A stretch of 64,000 nucleotides of DNA, taken from positions 178,230 to 242,229 of the forward strand of contig NZ_BCRN01000009.1 in the NCBI RefSeq assembly GCF_001552615.1, read 5' to 3'. Of this stretch, positions 8,674 through 17,129 are shown in pieces (the stretch's first letter is position 1; each line of letters begins with the position of its first letter). Under the pieces are notes generated by a model. It saw only the letters and a program-made list of their open reading frames with translations. It made no database searches and had not been told where the DNA came from. Origin of the DNA: Millisia brevis NBRC 105863 (GTDB lineage Bacteria > Actinomycetota > Actinomycetes > Mycobacteriales > Mycobacteriaceae). A program made the position numbers and the translations under genes.

Positions 8674-10196
8674 CCGCCGACACCACCGCCGAGCGGATCG
8701 ACACACCGTCGCAGGCGCTCGGTACCGCTCGCACGATCGCGGTCCGCTGGGCGATTCTGCTGGCGCTGATCGTGCTGGCCTTCTGGCGCACCATCCGGGC
8801 GGTCGCCGAAGAGATGTTGGCGCACACGCTGATCAGTTACGTGCCGGTGCTGATCCTGTTGACGATCATCGCCGCGGCGGGAGTCTCCTGGCGGGGGCAC
8901 CGCGAGCCGCCGATCCACGACCGGCAGACCGACGTCATCGTCGCGACGGTGATCCTGGTGCCGGCGTTGGCGCTGCAGGTGATGGTGACGCCCCGCTACG
9001 GCCAGGTATACCTGACCACCCACGTCGATCTGCTCGCCCTGTGGCTGTTCACCCTCGGCGGCGCGGTGGTGATGTTCGGGCTGCGCCCGGTGGTCCGCTA
9101 TCGCTGGGTCTGGGTGATCTTCCTCGGGATCTTTCCGGTTCCGGTGCGGGTGGCGATCCTGTGGCTCGGCGGCGGGCCGCTGGTCGCCGGCGCGGTGGTG
9201 GTGGCGTTGGCGTCCGCGGCCACCGCGGTCGCCGCCGGGCGCACCCGTCGGCGCGCCCTCTTCGGTGCCGCGGTGTCGGCCGCGGTGGGCCTGGTGGGGT
9301 TGTTCGCCCTCAACTACGGCTGGATCGTGTTCGGCGGCAGCGTGCCGCCGCTGGCGGCGATGGTGTCGATTCCCCCGCTCGGCTGCGCGCTGGTCGCCTG
9401 CACGGTCACCTACATCGACCGCCGCCGCCGGCGGACCGGCTGGGGACCGCTGCTGGGCCGACCGGTCAGCCCGCCGGCGCTGCCGCGGGTGGGCCGGCCG
9501 TTCCTGCTGGTGGTCGTGGTCGCGGTGCTGCTCGCGTTCGTCCCGGTGCCCCCGGTGGGCACCTGGCCGAGCACCCGCATCCCCGAACTGCGTACGGACG
9601 AACCGCTGCCGGTGCCCGCGGGCTGGACGCAGGAATCGGTCGAGCGGTACGACTGGGTGTCCCGGCTCTACGGGCCCGGTTCGGTGTTGATCCGGCAGGT
9701 CCTCGTCCAGAATCGGGGCAGCACGCAGTACGACGACCTCGGACGTCCGCGCCGGGTGGTCGTCGACACCGTCGACAGCATTCGCCCGCTCGCGCTCGAG
9801 GTGTATCCGAATATCTTCCGCTACAACCTCGTCGGTAACCGGTTCAGTCCCTCGGTCGAGGTGCCGATGCCACACGGCGTGCGCGCGTGGATGTGGAATG
9901 TCGTCGACGACAGCCGCTATCTGACCTACGACGTGGTGTCCTGGTGGTGGAACAACGGCTACCGCACCCAGCAGGTGATGATCTGGGCGGTCGACAATCA
10001 CGAGCCGGACGCCTACTTCCCGGAGCCGCGCATCACGATCGCGGAGAACCTCAATTCGCTGCTGACCGTCCTGTTCCGGGGGAACGCGGTCATCCAGGAC
10101 GGCGACCCGCAGTACAAGGACCGCGATCTGGTGGTCCCGTTGGCGCGCGACATCGTCGAGGCGGTAGTGGCCGGCGGGGCCAACGATGACCAGTGA
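8670..10196 (+). CDS. polytopic membrane protein with a large extracytoplasmic C-domain, exopolysaccharide locus
   Basis: About 508 residues and not recognised. Eight or nine hydrophobic helices occupy residues ~25-320. A hydrophilic, aromatic-rich domain of ~190 residues follows (PVPAGWTQESVERYDWVSRL to the end), with RVVVDTVDSIRPLALEVYPN and YDVVSWWWNNGYRTQQVM. The layout superficially recalls exosortases with a fused EpsI-like part (FLGIFPVPVR resembles their FxxPxP stretch), but the catalytic CSG motif is missing. It overlaps its neighbours on both sides, so it is made together with the BcsB-like and GT2 proteins and probably sits in the synthase complex. Confidence 0.7.
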   Translation: MTADTTAERIDTPSQALGTARTIAVRWAILLALIVLAFWRTIRAVAEEMLAHTLISYVPVLILLTIIAAAGVSWRGHREPPIHDRQTDVIVATVILVPALALQVMVTPRYGQVYLTTHVDLLALWLFTLGGAVVMFGLRPVVRYRWVWVIFLGIFPVPVRVAILWLGGGPLVAGAVVVALASAATAVAAGRTRRRALFGAAVSAAVGLVGLFALNYGWIVFGGSVPPLAAMVSIPPLGCALVACTVTYIDRRRRRTGWGPLLGRPVSPPALPRVGRPFLLVVVVAVLLAFVPVPPVGTWPSTRIPELRTDEPLPVPAGWTQESVERYDWVSRLYGPGSVLIRQVLVQNRGSTQYDDLGRPRRVVVDTVDSIRPLALEVYPNIFRYNLVGNRFSPSVEVPMPHGVRAWMWNVVDDSRYLTYDVVSWWWNNGYRTQQVMIWAVDNHEPDAYFPEPRITIAENLNSLLTVLFRGNAVIQDGDPQYKDRDLVVPLARDIVEAVVAGGANDDQ

Positions 10197-11829
10197 GCCG
10201 ACCCCGGCCCGATCGACGGGTCGACATCGGGCCGCGCCGGTCGGCGGTACCGATCTCGATGCTCCCCACCATCCGTCGACCCGGCCGACCCGCCCCGTCG
10301 CGGATCTGTTGATCGACCCGGACCATCGCGCGATGGCGTTGTCGGCCGCCGTGGACGGCCTGCGGCTGCGCGATCCGGATCGGTCGGCGTCGGTGGCGTT
10401 CAACCGAACCCAGAAGGTGCTCGGCTTCGGTCTGCTCGGCGCGATCGTGGCGCTGGTCGTGGTGTGGCCGACGGCCACCCTCGCCACGTTGGTGTCGATC
10501 GCCACCATCGCCTACGTGGCGACCCTGGTCGACCGGCTGGTGATCTTCCGGCGCGGGTTGACCTCCGGCGCCCTGCGGGTGACCGACGAGCAGGCCCTGG
10601 CGATTCCGGAGGACGAGCTGCCGCCCTATACCGTGCTCGTTCCGGCCTACGGCGAGCCCGAGGTGGTCGGTGATCTGATCGCCGCGATCGAGACGATCGA
10701 CTATCCGCTCGACCGCCTGCAGGTGCTGCTGTTGCTGGAGGAGGACGACGGTCCGACGATCGCCGCCGCCCGGGCGGTGGAGGCCGCGGGGCGGGTGACC
10801 GTCGTGCTGACCCCGCCGGCCCAGCCGCGCACCAAACCGAAGGCCTGCAACTACGGTTTACACTTCGCCACCGGCGATATCGTGACCATCTTCGACGCCG
10901 AGGATCAGCCGGATCCGCTGCAATTGCGGCGCGCGGTACACGTCCTGCGGAACTCGGACGAGTCCGTGGTCTGCGTACAGAGCAAACTCGGCTTCCACAA
11001 CGCGGGTGACAATCTGCTCACCAAGTGGTTCACCGCCGACTACGGCATCTGGTTCGGCTTCCTGCTGCCCGGCCTGATGGCCAGCCGCGCGCCGATCCCC
11101 TTGGGCGGCACCTCGAACCACTTCCGCCGCGATGTCCTCGACGACCTCGGCGGTTGGGATCCGTTCAACGTCACCGAGGATGCCGACCTCGGGGTGCGCA
11201 TCGCGGCGCGCGGCTACCGCACCGCGGTGCTCGACTCGGTCACCCTCGAGGAGGCCAATGTCGACGCGATCAACTGGGTGCGGCAGCGGTCCCGTTGGTA
11301 CAAGGGCTATCTGCAGACCTGGTTGGTGCACATGCGTCATCCGGTGGCGCTGTGGCGGGTCCTGGGCACCGTCTCCTGGTGCCGGTTCACCCTGCTGATC
11401 GCCGGAACCCCGTTGATCGCCTGCGCGAACATGATCTTCTGGCTGATCCTCGCACTCTGGGTCGCGGGCCAGCCGACGATGATCTCGGCGCTCTTCCCCG
11501 GCCCGATCTACTATCTGGCGCTCGCCTCGCTGGTCGTGGGCAACGGCGCCGCGCTCTACATGAACCTGGTGGCGATCCGGGAGGACGACCGCAGCGACTT
11601 GCTGGTCGCCGCCCTGCTGATCCCGGCCTACTGGATGTTGATGAGCATCGCCGCGATCAAGGGGGTCTGGCAGGTCCTGGTCAACCCGTCCTACTGGGAG
11701 AAGACCTTCCACGGCCTGTCCACCAGCTCCGCATCCGCCGGGTCCACCGGGTCCACCGGCTCCGCCGGTTCCACCGGCTCCGCCGGTTCCGCCGGTTCCC
11801 AGACGGGCCGCGCCGGGAGCCGGGGATGA
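10186..11829 (+). CDS. BcsA-like processive family 2 glycosyltransferase without PilZ domain
   Basis: About 547 residues. Two TM helices (~77-115) precede a GT2 catalytic domain with VLVPAYGEPEVV (~150), EEDDG (~186), the metal-binding FDAED (236-240), acid/base TED (330-332) and the chain-binding QRSRW (367-371). Further TM helices follow at ~400-500. These are the D, DxD, TED, QxxRW motifs of processive beta-glycan synthases such as cellulose synthase. The protein ends in ~30 residues of Ser/Gly/Ala/Thr repeats and has no PilZ domain, so c-di-GMP control through BcsA is not expected. It overlaps the gene before it by 11 bases and the gene after it by 4. Confidence 0.88.
   Translation: MTSEPTPARSTGRHRAAPVGGTDLDAPHHPSTRPTRPVADLLIDPDHRAMALSAAVDGLRLRDPDRSASVAFNRTQKVLGFGLLGAIVALVVVWPTATLATLVSIATIAYVATLVDRLVIFRRGLTSGALRVTDEQALAIPEDELPPYTVLVPAYGEPEVVGDLIAAIETIDYPLDRLQVLLLLEEDDGPTIAAARAVEAAGRVTVVLTPPAQPRTKPKACNYGLHFATGDIVTIFDAEDQPDPLQLRRAVHVLRNSDESVVCVQSKLGFHNAGDNLLTKWFTADYGIWFGFLLPGLMASRAPIPLGGTSNHFRRDVLDDLGGWDPFNVTEDADLGVRIAARGYRTAVLDSVTLEEANVDAINWVRQRSRWYKGYLQTWLVHMRHPVALWRVLGTVSWCRFTLLIAGTPLIACANMIFWLILALWVAGQPTMISALFPGPIYYLALASLVVGNGAALYMNLVAIREDDRSDLLVAALLIPAYWMLMSIAAIKGVWQVLVNPSYWEKTFHGLSTSSASAGSTGSTGSAGSTGSAGSAGSQTGRAGSRG
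11729..11803. repeat. 9-bp tandem repeats coding for a Ser/Gly/Thr/Ala tail
   Basis: Repeats related to tccaccggc and tccgccggt follow each other without breaking frame at the 3' end of the GT2 gene. They give an AGSTGSTGSAGS-type tail. Confidence 0.7.
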
Positions 11830-13508
11830 CGCGGCGGCAGGCGGTCCTGCTCTTCGCCGCGGTCTGGCTGGGCTATCTGCTGATCGGCGTCTACCTGGCG
11901 GTCATCGTGGAGTTCCACTTCGGCGACGCCCTCTCGCGGGTGCAGTCGGCGCAGAGCGTGCTGTTCAGTCGCACACCGCATCTGTCGGCGATCGGCTTCG
12001 TCTTCAGCCCGTTGACCACGATCGTGCAGCTGCCGCTGACCGCGTTGAGCGTGTGGTGGCCGGCGCTGACCACCTCGGGGCTCTCCGCGGTGATCATGTC
12101 CTCCGGGTTCATGGCCGGTTCGGTGGTGCAGATCTCCGGCATTTCGCGCGACCGTGGCCTCGGCCGCGGGGTCACCACGCTGATCACGTTGTGCTACACC
12201 ATCAATCCGATGATCGTGCTCTACGCCGCCAACGGGATGAGCGAGGCGCCCTATCTGTTCTTCCTGGCCTGGGCGATCCGCCGGTTGATCCGCTGGGTCG
12301 ACACCGACGACGTCCACGAGCTGATCGTCGCCGGAATCGCGTTGGCCCTGGCCTATCTGACCCGCTACGACGGTGGCGCCGCGACCCTGGCCGCCGCCGC
12401 GGTGGTCGGCACGGTGACCTTCCGCCGCTCCGAACGGGAACGGCGCTGGTCGCGCACAGCCCTCGATATGGTGCTGGTCGCGGCGCCGGGCGCGCTGGCC
12501 TTCGTCGTCTGGGCGATCGCCGGCTGGCTGATCACCGGAGATGCCTTCGCCCAGTTCACCTCGGAATACGGCAACGCGGCGATCGTCGCGGCGACGGGGG
12601 CCGCCACCGCGAGCGGGGCGGCGGCGATGGTCTTTTCGTTCACCGAGCTGCTGATCCTCGCCCCGCTGCTGCCGGTGCTGCTGGTCACCGTGATCGTGAT
12701 CCGCACCATGCGCCGCCGGCTGCTGCCGCTGTTGCCGCCGCTGCTGCTGATCGGCGCGGTCCTGGCCTTTCAGATCATCGGCTACGCCCGCGGGTCCACG
12801 TTCGGCTTCCTGCGCTTCTCGCTGACGGTGGTCGTGCTGTCCGCGACGATCGCCCTGCTCGCGGTACCGGCCCGCCGCAGTCCCCCGGTACGCCGGCCGG
12901 GCCCGCGCGCGGCGCTGCCGCCGGTGCGCCCGCATCCGTCGACCCGGCGGCGGTACGCGGTATCGGCGGTGATCGCGGTGGTCGTCCTGGCGGTCGGCCT
13001 GCCGGTCACCGCGGTCGGGATGACCTCGAAACGGTTCGCCCCACAGGAATACGCGATCCGGTCGATCGTCGATCCCCAACCCGATTCGGTCGACCCGCGG
13101 CGGCTCGACGAGCAGCGGGTCATCCGATCGTTCTCGACCGAACGGGCGATCGCCCAATTCCTCGACCGCCTCGACCTGCCGGACGGCAGCGTGCTGTGCG
13201 ACACCGTCTTCGGGTTCGCGGTGGTCGTCCAGTCGACCCGGCCGCGTCAATTCGTCATCCCCTCGGACGCCGACTTCACCCGGGTGATCAACGAGCCCGC
13301 CGCCCACGGCGTGCAATATCTGCTGACCGTCCCGCCGAGCGGGCGCGGCGAGACCGACGCGCTCAACCGCCGCTATCCCACCGTCTACAACGACGGCGCC
13401 CGGATCGGGGTGCTGGCCCTGGAGGCCCCGAACGACGGCGCCGACCTGCCGGATTGGCGGATCTACCGGACGTTGCCGGCGACGACGTCGGCGACCGGGT
13501 CACCGTAG
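11826..13508 (+). CDS. GT-C-like polytopic membrane protein, exopolysaccharide locus
   Basis: About 560 residues. Roughly ten TM helices lie in residues 1-400 and a ~130-residue hydrophilic domain follows the last helix (VSAVIAVVVLAVGLPVTAVG). The early acidic FGDALSRVQSAQ loop after the first helix, MSEAPYLFFLAWAIRR and YLTRYDGG recall GT-C enzymes of the ArnT/PMT type, which use lipid-linked sugars. The ATG overlaps the GT2 stop (ATGA), so it belongs to the same operon and could decorate the polymer. Its 3' end overlaps the opposing hydrolase gene by 46 bases. Confidence 0.7.
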   Translation: MTRRQAVLLFAAVWLGYLLIGVYLAVIVEFHFGDALSRVQSAQSVLFSRTPHLSAIGFVFSPLTTIVQLPLTALSVWWPALTTSGLSAVIMSSGFMAGSVVQISGISRDRGLGRGVTTLITLCYTINPMIVLYAANGMSEAPYLFFLAWAIRRLIRWVDTDDVHELIVAGIALALAYLTRYDGGAATLAAAAVVGTVTFRRSERERRWSRTALDMVLVAAPGALAFVVWAIAGWLITGDAFAQFTSEYGNAAIVAATGAATASGAAAMVFSFTELLILAPLLPVLLVTVIVIRTMRRRLLPLLPPLLLIGAVLAFQIIGYARGSTFGFLRFSLTVVVLSATIALLAVPARRSPPVRRPGPRAALPPVRPHPSTRRRYAVSAVIAVVVLAVGLPVTAVGMTSKRFAPQEYAIRSIVDPQPDSVDPRRLDEQRVIRSFSTERAIAQFLDRLDLPDGSVLCDTVFGFAVVVQSTRPRQFVIPSDADFTRVINEPAAHGVQYLLTVPPSGRGETDALNRRYPTVYNDGARIGVLALEAPNDGADLPDWRIYRTLPATTSATGSP

Positions 13509-14572
13509 CCGACGTCGTAGGTGCAGGCATCGGTGCGCGGGTCGGGGACGAAGGCCCACACCAACATCCCGGCGACCCCGGCGGCGCGCACCTCGTCGTA
13601 GGCCTGCCCCAGCAGCTCGGCCCGCCGCTCGCTGGTGCGGCAGGACCCCGCCTCGAGCCCGATCTCGTTGACAACGAGGGGCTTGCGCAGATTGCGGGCC
13701 TGCTCGATGCGGCTGGGCAGGTCGGATCCCGCCGGATGCTCCATCCCGTTGTCGGGGTAGTCGTGGAAGTCGAGCACGTCGAGGTGCGCGGAGCCGGCGA
13801 CCCGTTCGAGGTCGTCGCCGACCAGTCCGCACTGGTCGCCGCCGGTGAAGCCGGAGAAGATCGGTCGGCTGCCGTCGAGTTGGTGCAGGAGCCCACCCGC
13901 CTCGTCGAAGAAGGCGCGCAGCACGTCGGCGCCGCCGGCTGGGCAGGCCCGTTGGTACCACTGGCAGCCGGCGGGCCCGCAGGTGCTCGCCTCGGGTTCG
14001 CCGACCAGTTCCCAACCGGCGAGGGTAGGTTCACCGCGCCACCGTTCGACCGCGGTGGTCAGCCACCGTTCGTAGGTGAAGCCGCCCGGCGCGGGATCGG
14101 TGCGCCAGCCCTCGACGTACCAGTCCCGCTCCTTGAAGTGCTCGTTCTCGCAGTCGCCGGAGCTGCCGGCCAGGACGGGCAGGACCATCTGGTCGTGGCG
14201 GCGCGCCGCGGCGAAGACATTGTCGAGCGGGCCGAAGGACACCGCTCCGGTGGTCTTGTCCACCGCCAGTGCGGAATACAGGTTGAAGCGGGTGAGCGCG
14301 CGCGGTGGCAGCGATCCGAAGTAGTCGTCGAGATCCACCTGCGCACCGCAGCCGACGTTGATCGACCAGTCGGTGCCGAGCTGATAGGCGTTGTACCCGG
14401 CCGGCCACCACGGCGTCCCGTCGAGCCGCAGGCCGGTATCGGTGGTGTCGACCCGTCCGGAGAAGACCCCGTCGGCGGAGCGCTGCGAGGGTGTCGGGGC
14501 ATCCGAGCAGGCGACGACGCCGAGCGCCGCGACCAGGCTCGCGGCGAGGAACCGAGCGGGCCGCGACACCAC
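13463..14572 (-). CDS. secreted glycoside hydrolase (GH5/cellulase-like TIM barrel) lipoprotein
   Basis: About 369 residues. A lipoprotein signal ends at LVAALGVVAC with Cys22 as the lipidation site. The mature protein reads as a (beta/alpha)8 glycosidase: GTPWWPAGYNAYQL at its start, WELVGEPE with the likely acid/base Glu192, and LVVNEIGLEAG with the likely nucleophile Glu303. In GH5-type enzymes these lie on strands 4 and 7. The GTG pair at 14569-14572 is the best start; the longer frame reads through non-conserved DNA. Facing the synthase operon, it probably trims or proofreads the polymer, as BcsZ does in cellulose systems. The linkage specificity is unknown. Confidence 0.8.
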   Translation of the reverse strand: MVSRPARFLAASLVAALGVVACSDAPTPSQRSADGVFSGRVDTTDTGLRLDGTPWWPAGYNAYQLGTDWSINVGCGAQVDLDDYFGSLPPRALTRFNLYSALAVDKTTGAVSFGPLDNVFAAARRHDQMVLPVLAGSSGDCENEHFKERDWYVEGWRTDPAPGGFTYERWLTTAVERWRGEPTLAGWELVGEPEASTCGPAGCQWYQRACPAGGADVLRAFFDEAGGLLHQLDGSRPIFSGFTGGDQCGLVGDDLERVAGSAHLDVLDFHDYPDNGMEHPAGSDLPSRIEQARNLRKPLVVNEIGLEAGSCRTSERRAELLGQAYDEVRAAGVAGMLVWAFVPDPRTDACTYDVGYGDPVADVVAGNVR

Positions 14573-14725
14573 CGCAGCGTACGCCGCCACCGGGAGCCGG
14601 CGCAGCGGACGACGGCCATTCCGAGACCCCGCTACGACAAACCGTAGTTGCCTCCATATCAGCTTACCCGAAATGTTCTCTATATCCGAAAGATTCCCTT
14701 CGGATGCACGCGGGGCGATCCGATC

Positions 14726-14741
14726 GTAACGAACAAGAAAT
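14726..14741 (+). promoter_or_regulatory. candidate GlnR box upstream of permease-urease operon
   Basis: The sequence GTAAC-n6-GAAAT matches the actinobacterial GlnR half-site pattern gTnAC-n6-GaAAC in nine of ten positions. It lies 70-85 bases before the permease start. This fits nitrogen-limitation control of urea use but is only a pattern match. The rest of 14573-14808 holds no gene. Confidence 0.4.
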
Positions 14742-14811
14742 ACCTCGAACGTACCTTCGAAGGCATTTCTTCCGTTCGGAACTACCTCATTCGTAGGGCC
14801 TGGAGGGCATG

Positions 14812-16497
14812 ATGACCGCAGAACCCCAGCACCAGAACGCGGGCGCCGAGCCGCATGGCCCGGATCTCCATGGCGGGGATGCCGCCACTCGCGAAACACT
14901 CGAGGATTACACCCTGCGCTTCGCGCCGCGACATTACCGACGGTGGTCGACCGGCGTGGTCGCGGTCTCCGCCCTCGGCGGCATCGCCTATCTGGCCGAC
15001 TTCGCGATCGGCGCGAATATCGGCATGGCCTACGGCACCGCCAACGCCCTGATGGGTATCGGCCTGTTCGCGGTGATCATCTTCATCACCGGTTTCCCGC
15101 TCGCCTATTACGCGGCCCGTTACAACCTCGACCTCGACCTGATCACCCGCGGCAGCGGTTTCGGTTATTACGGTTCGGTGGTCACCAACGTGATCTTCGC
15201 GTCGTTCACCTTCATCTTCTTCGCCCTCGAAGGCTCGATCATGGCCCAGGGCCTCGAACTCGGCCTGGGCATTCCGGTGTGGATCGGGTACGCCGCCTCG
15301 ACGCTGATCATCTTCCCGTTGGTGATCTACGGCATGAAGGTCCTCTCGACCCTGCAGGTGTGGACGACGCCGTTGTGGCTGGTGTTGATGGTGATCCCGT
15401 TCATCTACCTCGTCGCCTCGCACCCCGATTCGGTCAACCAGTTCCTGACCTATCGCGGCGAGGACGACACCTCCCCGAATCTCGGCTCGACGCTGCTGGC
15501 CGCCGGCGTCTGCCTGAGCCTGATCGCGCAGATCGCCGAACAGATCGACTACCTGCGCTTCATGCCGCCGAAGACCCCGGAGAACTCCCGCCGCTGGTGG
15601 ACCGCGATGGTGCTCGCCGGACCGGGCTGGGTGATCTTCGGCGCGCTCAAGCAGATCATCGGCCTCTTCCTGGCGGTCTACCTGATCGCCAATGTCGCCG
15701 ACGGTGCGTCGTTCGCCAACGAGCCGGTCCACCAATTCCTGGAGATCTACGAGGGCTTCCTGCCCGGCTGGTTGGCGATGACGCTCGCGGTGGTGCTCGT
15801 GGTGATCAGCCAGATCAAGATCAACGTGACGAATGCCTATTCGGGGTCGCTGGCCTGGACCAATGCCTTCACCCGGGTGACCAAGCGCTATCCGGGCCGG
15901 TTGGTCTTTCTGGCGTTCAACCTGCTGATCGCGTTGATCCTGATGGAAGCGAATATGTTCGACTTCCTCAATGCGATCCTCGGCTTCTACGCCAACTGCG
16001 GTATGGCGTGGATCGTGGTGGTCGCCACCGACATCGTGGTCAACAAGCACATTCTGGGGTTGTCCCCGAAGGCGCCGGAATTCCGTCGCGGCATGTTGTA
16101 CGCGATCAATCCGGTGGGCTTCGTATCGATGATCGTCGCCGCCGGCGTGTCGATCCTGGTCTTCTTCGGCGGCCTCGGCCAGACGATCCGGCCCTACTCC
16201 CCGCTGGTGGCGATCGGCCTGGCGGTGGTGCTGCCGCCGATCCTGGCGATCGTCACCCGCGGCAGGTACTACCTGCGCCGGGACGACGACGGCATCCCGC
16301 TGCCGATGTACGACGAGCACGGCAACCCCTCGGCCGAGGTTCTCGACTGCCACGTCTGCGCGCAGTCGTACGAGCGGCCGGACATGACCGCCTGCGTCGC
16401 GCACTCCGCCTATGTGTGCTCGCTGTGTCTGAGCACGGACACCACCGGAACGCATGTCCTACCGGAACCGGAGGATCCTGCCAGAATGACCGTGTGA
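14812..16497 (+). CDS. NCS1-family (cytosine/purine/allantoin-type) permease with C-terminal zinc-ribbon-like tail
   Basis: About 561 residues with twelve hydrophobic helices. Conserved NCS1 stretches include [33 protein letters not shown] and [17 protein letters not shown]. The last ~60 residues are hydrophilic and hold two CxxC pairs ([16 protein letters not shown] and CSLCLS), an unusual metal-ribbon-like tail. Of the two adjacent ATGs, 14812 has the better distance to GGAGGG at 14802. The stop overlaps the ureAB GTG (GTGA), so it is co-translated with urease and most likely imports urea or a urea-yielding nitrogen source such as a purine or allantoin. Confidence 0.85.
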   Translation: MTAEPQHQNAGAEPHGPDLHGGDAATRETLEDYTLRFAPRHYRRWSTGVVAVSALGGIAYLADFAIGANIGMAYGTANALMGIGLFAVIIFITGFPLAYYAARYNLDLDLITRGSGFGYYGSVVTNVIFASFTFIFFALEGSIMAQGLELGLGIPVWIGYAASTLIIFPLVIYGMKVLSTLQVWTTPLWLVLMVIPFIYLVASHPDSVNQFLTYRGEDDTSPNLGSTLLAAGVCLSLIAQIAEQIDYLRFMPPKTPENSRRWWTAMVLAGPGWVIFGALKQIIGLFLAVYLIANVADGASFANEPVHQFLEIYEGFLPGWLAMTLAVVLVVISQIKINVTNAYSGSLAWTNAFTRVTKRYPGRLVFLAFNLLIALILMEANMFDFLNAILGFYANCGMAWIVVVATDIVVNKHILGLSPKAPEFRRGMLYAINPVGFVSMIVAAGVSILVFFGGLGQTIRPYSPLVAIGLAVVLPPILAIVTRGRYYLRRDDDGIPLPMYDEHGNPSAEVLDCHVCAQSYERPDMTACVAHSAYVCSLCLSTDTTGTHVLPEPEDPARMTV

Positions 16498-17129
16498 ACC
16501 TGACCCCCGGCGACGTCGAGAAGTTGCTCCTGGTGGTCGCGGGCAATCTCGCCCGCGATCGCCGGGAGCGCGGTGTGAAGCTCAATTACCCCGAAACCAT
16601 TGCGCTGCTGACTACCTGGGTCCTCGAACGGGCCCGCGAGGGTGCTCGGGTGGCCGATCTGATGGTGGCCGGTCGTACGGTTCTGGGACCGGACGATGTG
16701 ATGGACGGCGTCGCCGAGATGATTCACGACGTACAGGTCGAGGCCACCTTCCCGGACGGCCGCAAGCTGGTGACGGTGCACGATCCGATCGGTGCGCACG
16801 ATCCGGAGGGCCCCGGCGCGGTACGCGTCGTACCGGGCACGGTCACCCTGAACGAGGGTCGCGAAACGCTGTCCCTGGTGGTCGAGAACACCGGTGATCG
16901 ACCGGTGCAGATCGGTTCGCACCTGCACCTGCCGGACTCGAACGCGGCCTTGGCGTTCGATCGGGCGGCGGCGATCGGCTTCCACCTCGATATCCCCTCG
17001 GGGACGTCGATCCGGTTCGAACCGGGCGTGACCCGCGAGGTAACCGCGGTGCGATTGGCCGGCGCCGGACGGGTGCCGGGCCTGCAGATCAGGAACGACG
17101 GACAGCAGCTTCCGGAAGGGGCCAACTGA
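16494..17129 (+). CDS. ureAB: urease gamma-beta fusion subunit
   Basis: About 211 residues. Residues 1-~100 are UreA ([53 protein letters not shown]). Residues ~115-211 are UreB ([57 protein letters not shown]). The two small structural subunits are separate in many actinobacteria, so the fusion is notable. It starts at the GTG overlapping the permease stop, and its TGA overlaps the ureC ATG by one base. With UreC it forms the nickel urease that cleaves urea to ammonia and CO2. Confidence 0.95.
   Translation: MNLTPGDVEKLLLVVAGNLARDRRERGVKLNYPETIALLTTWVLERAREGARVADLMVAGRTVLGPDDVMDGVAEMIHDVQVEATFPDGRKLVTVHDPIGAHDPEGPGAVRVVPGTVTLNEGRETLSLVVENTGDRPVQIGSHLHLPDSNAALAFDRAAAIGFHLDIPSGTSIRFEPGVTREVTAVRLAGAGRVPGLQIRNDGQQLPEGAN

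Noticed and set aside
8670..10196. Exosortase/archaeosortase annotation
   Set aside because: The topology is similar, but the catalytic Cys-Ser-Gly motif and partner His are not visible, and no PEP-CTERM-type target is present.
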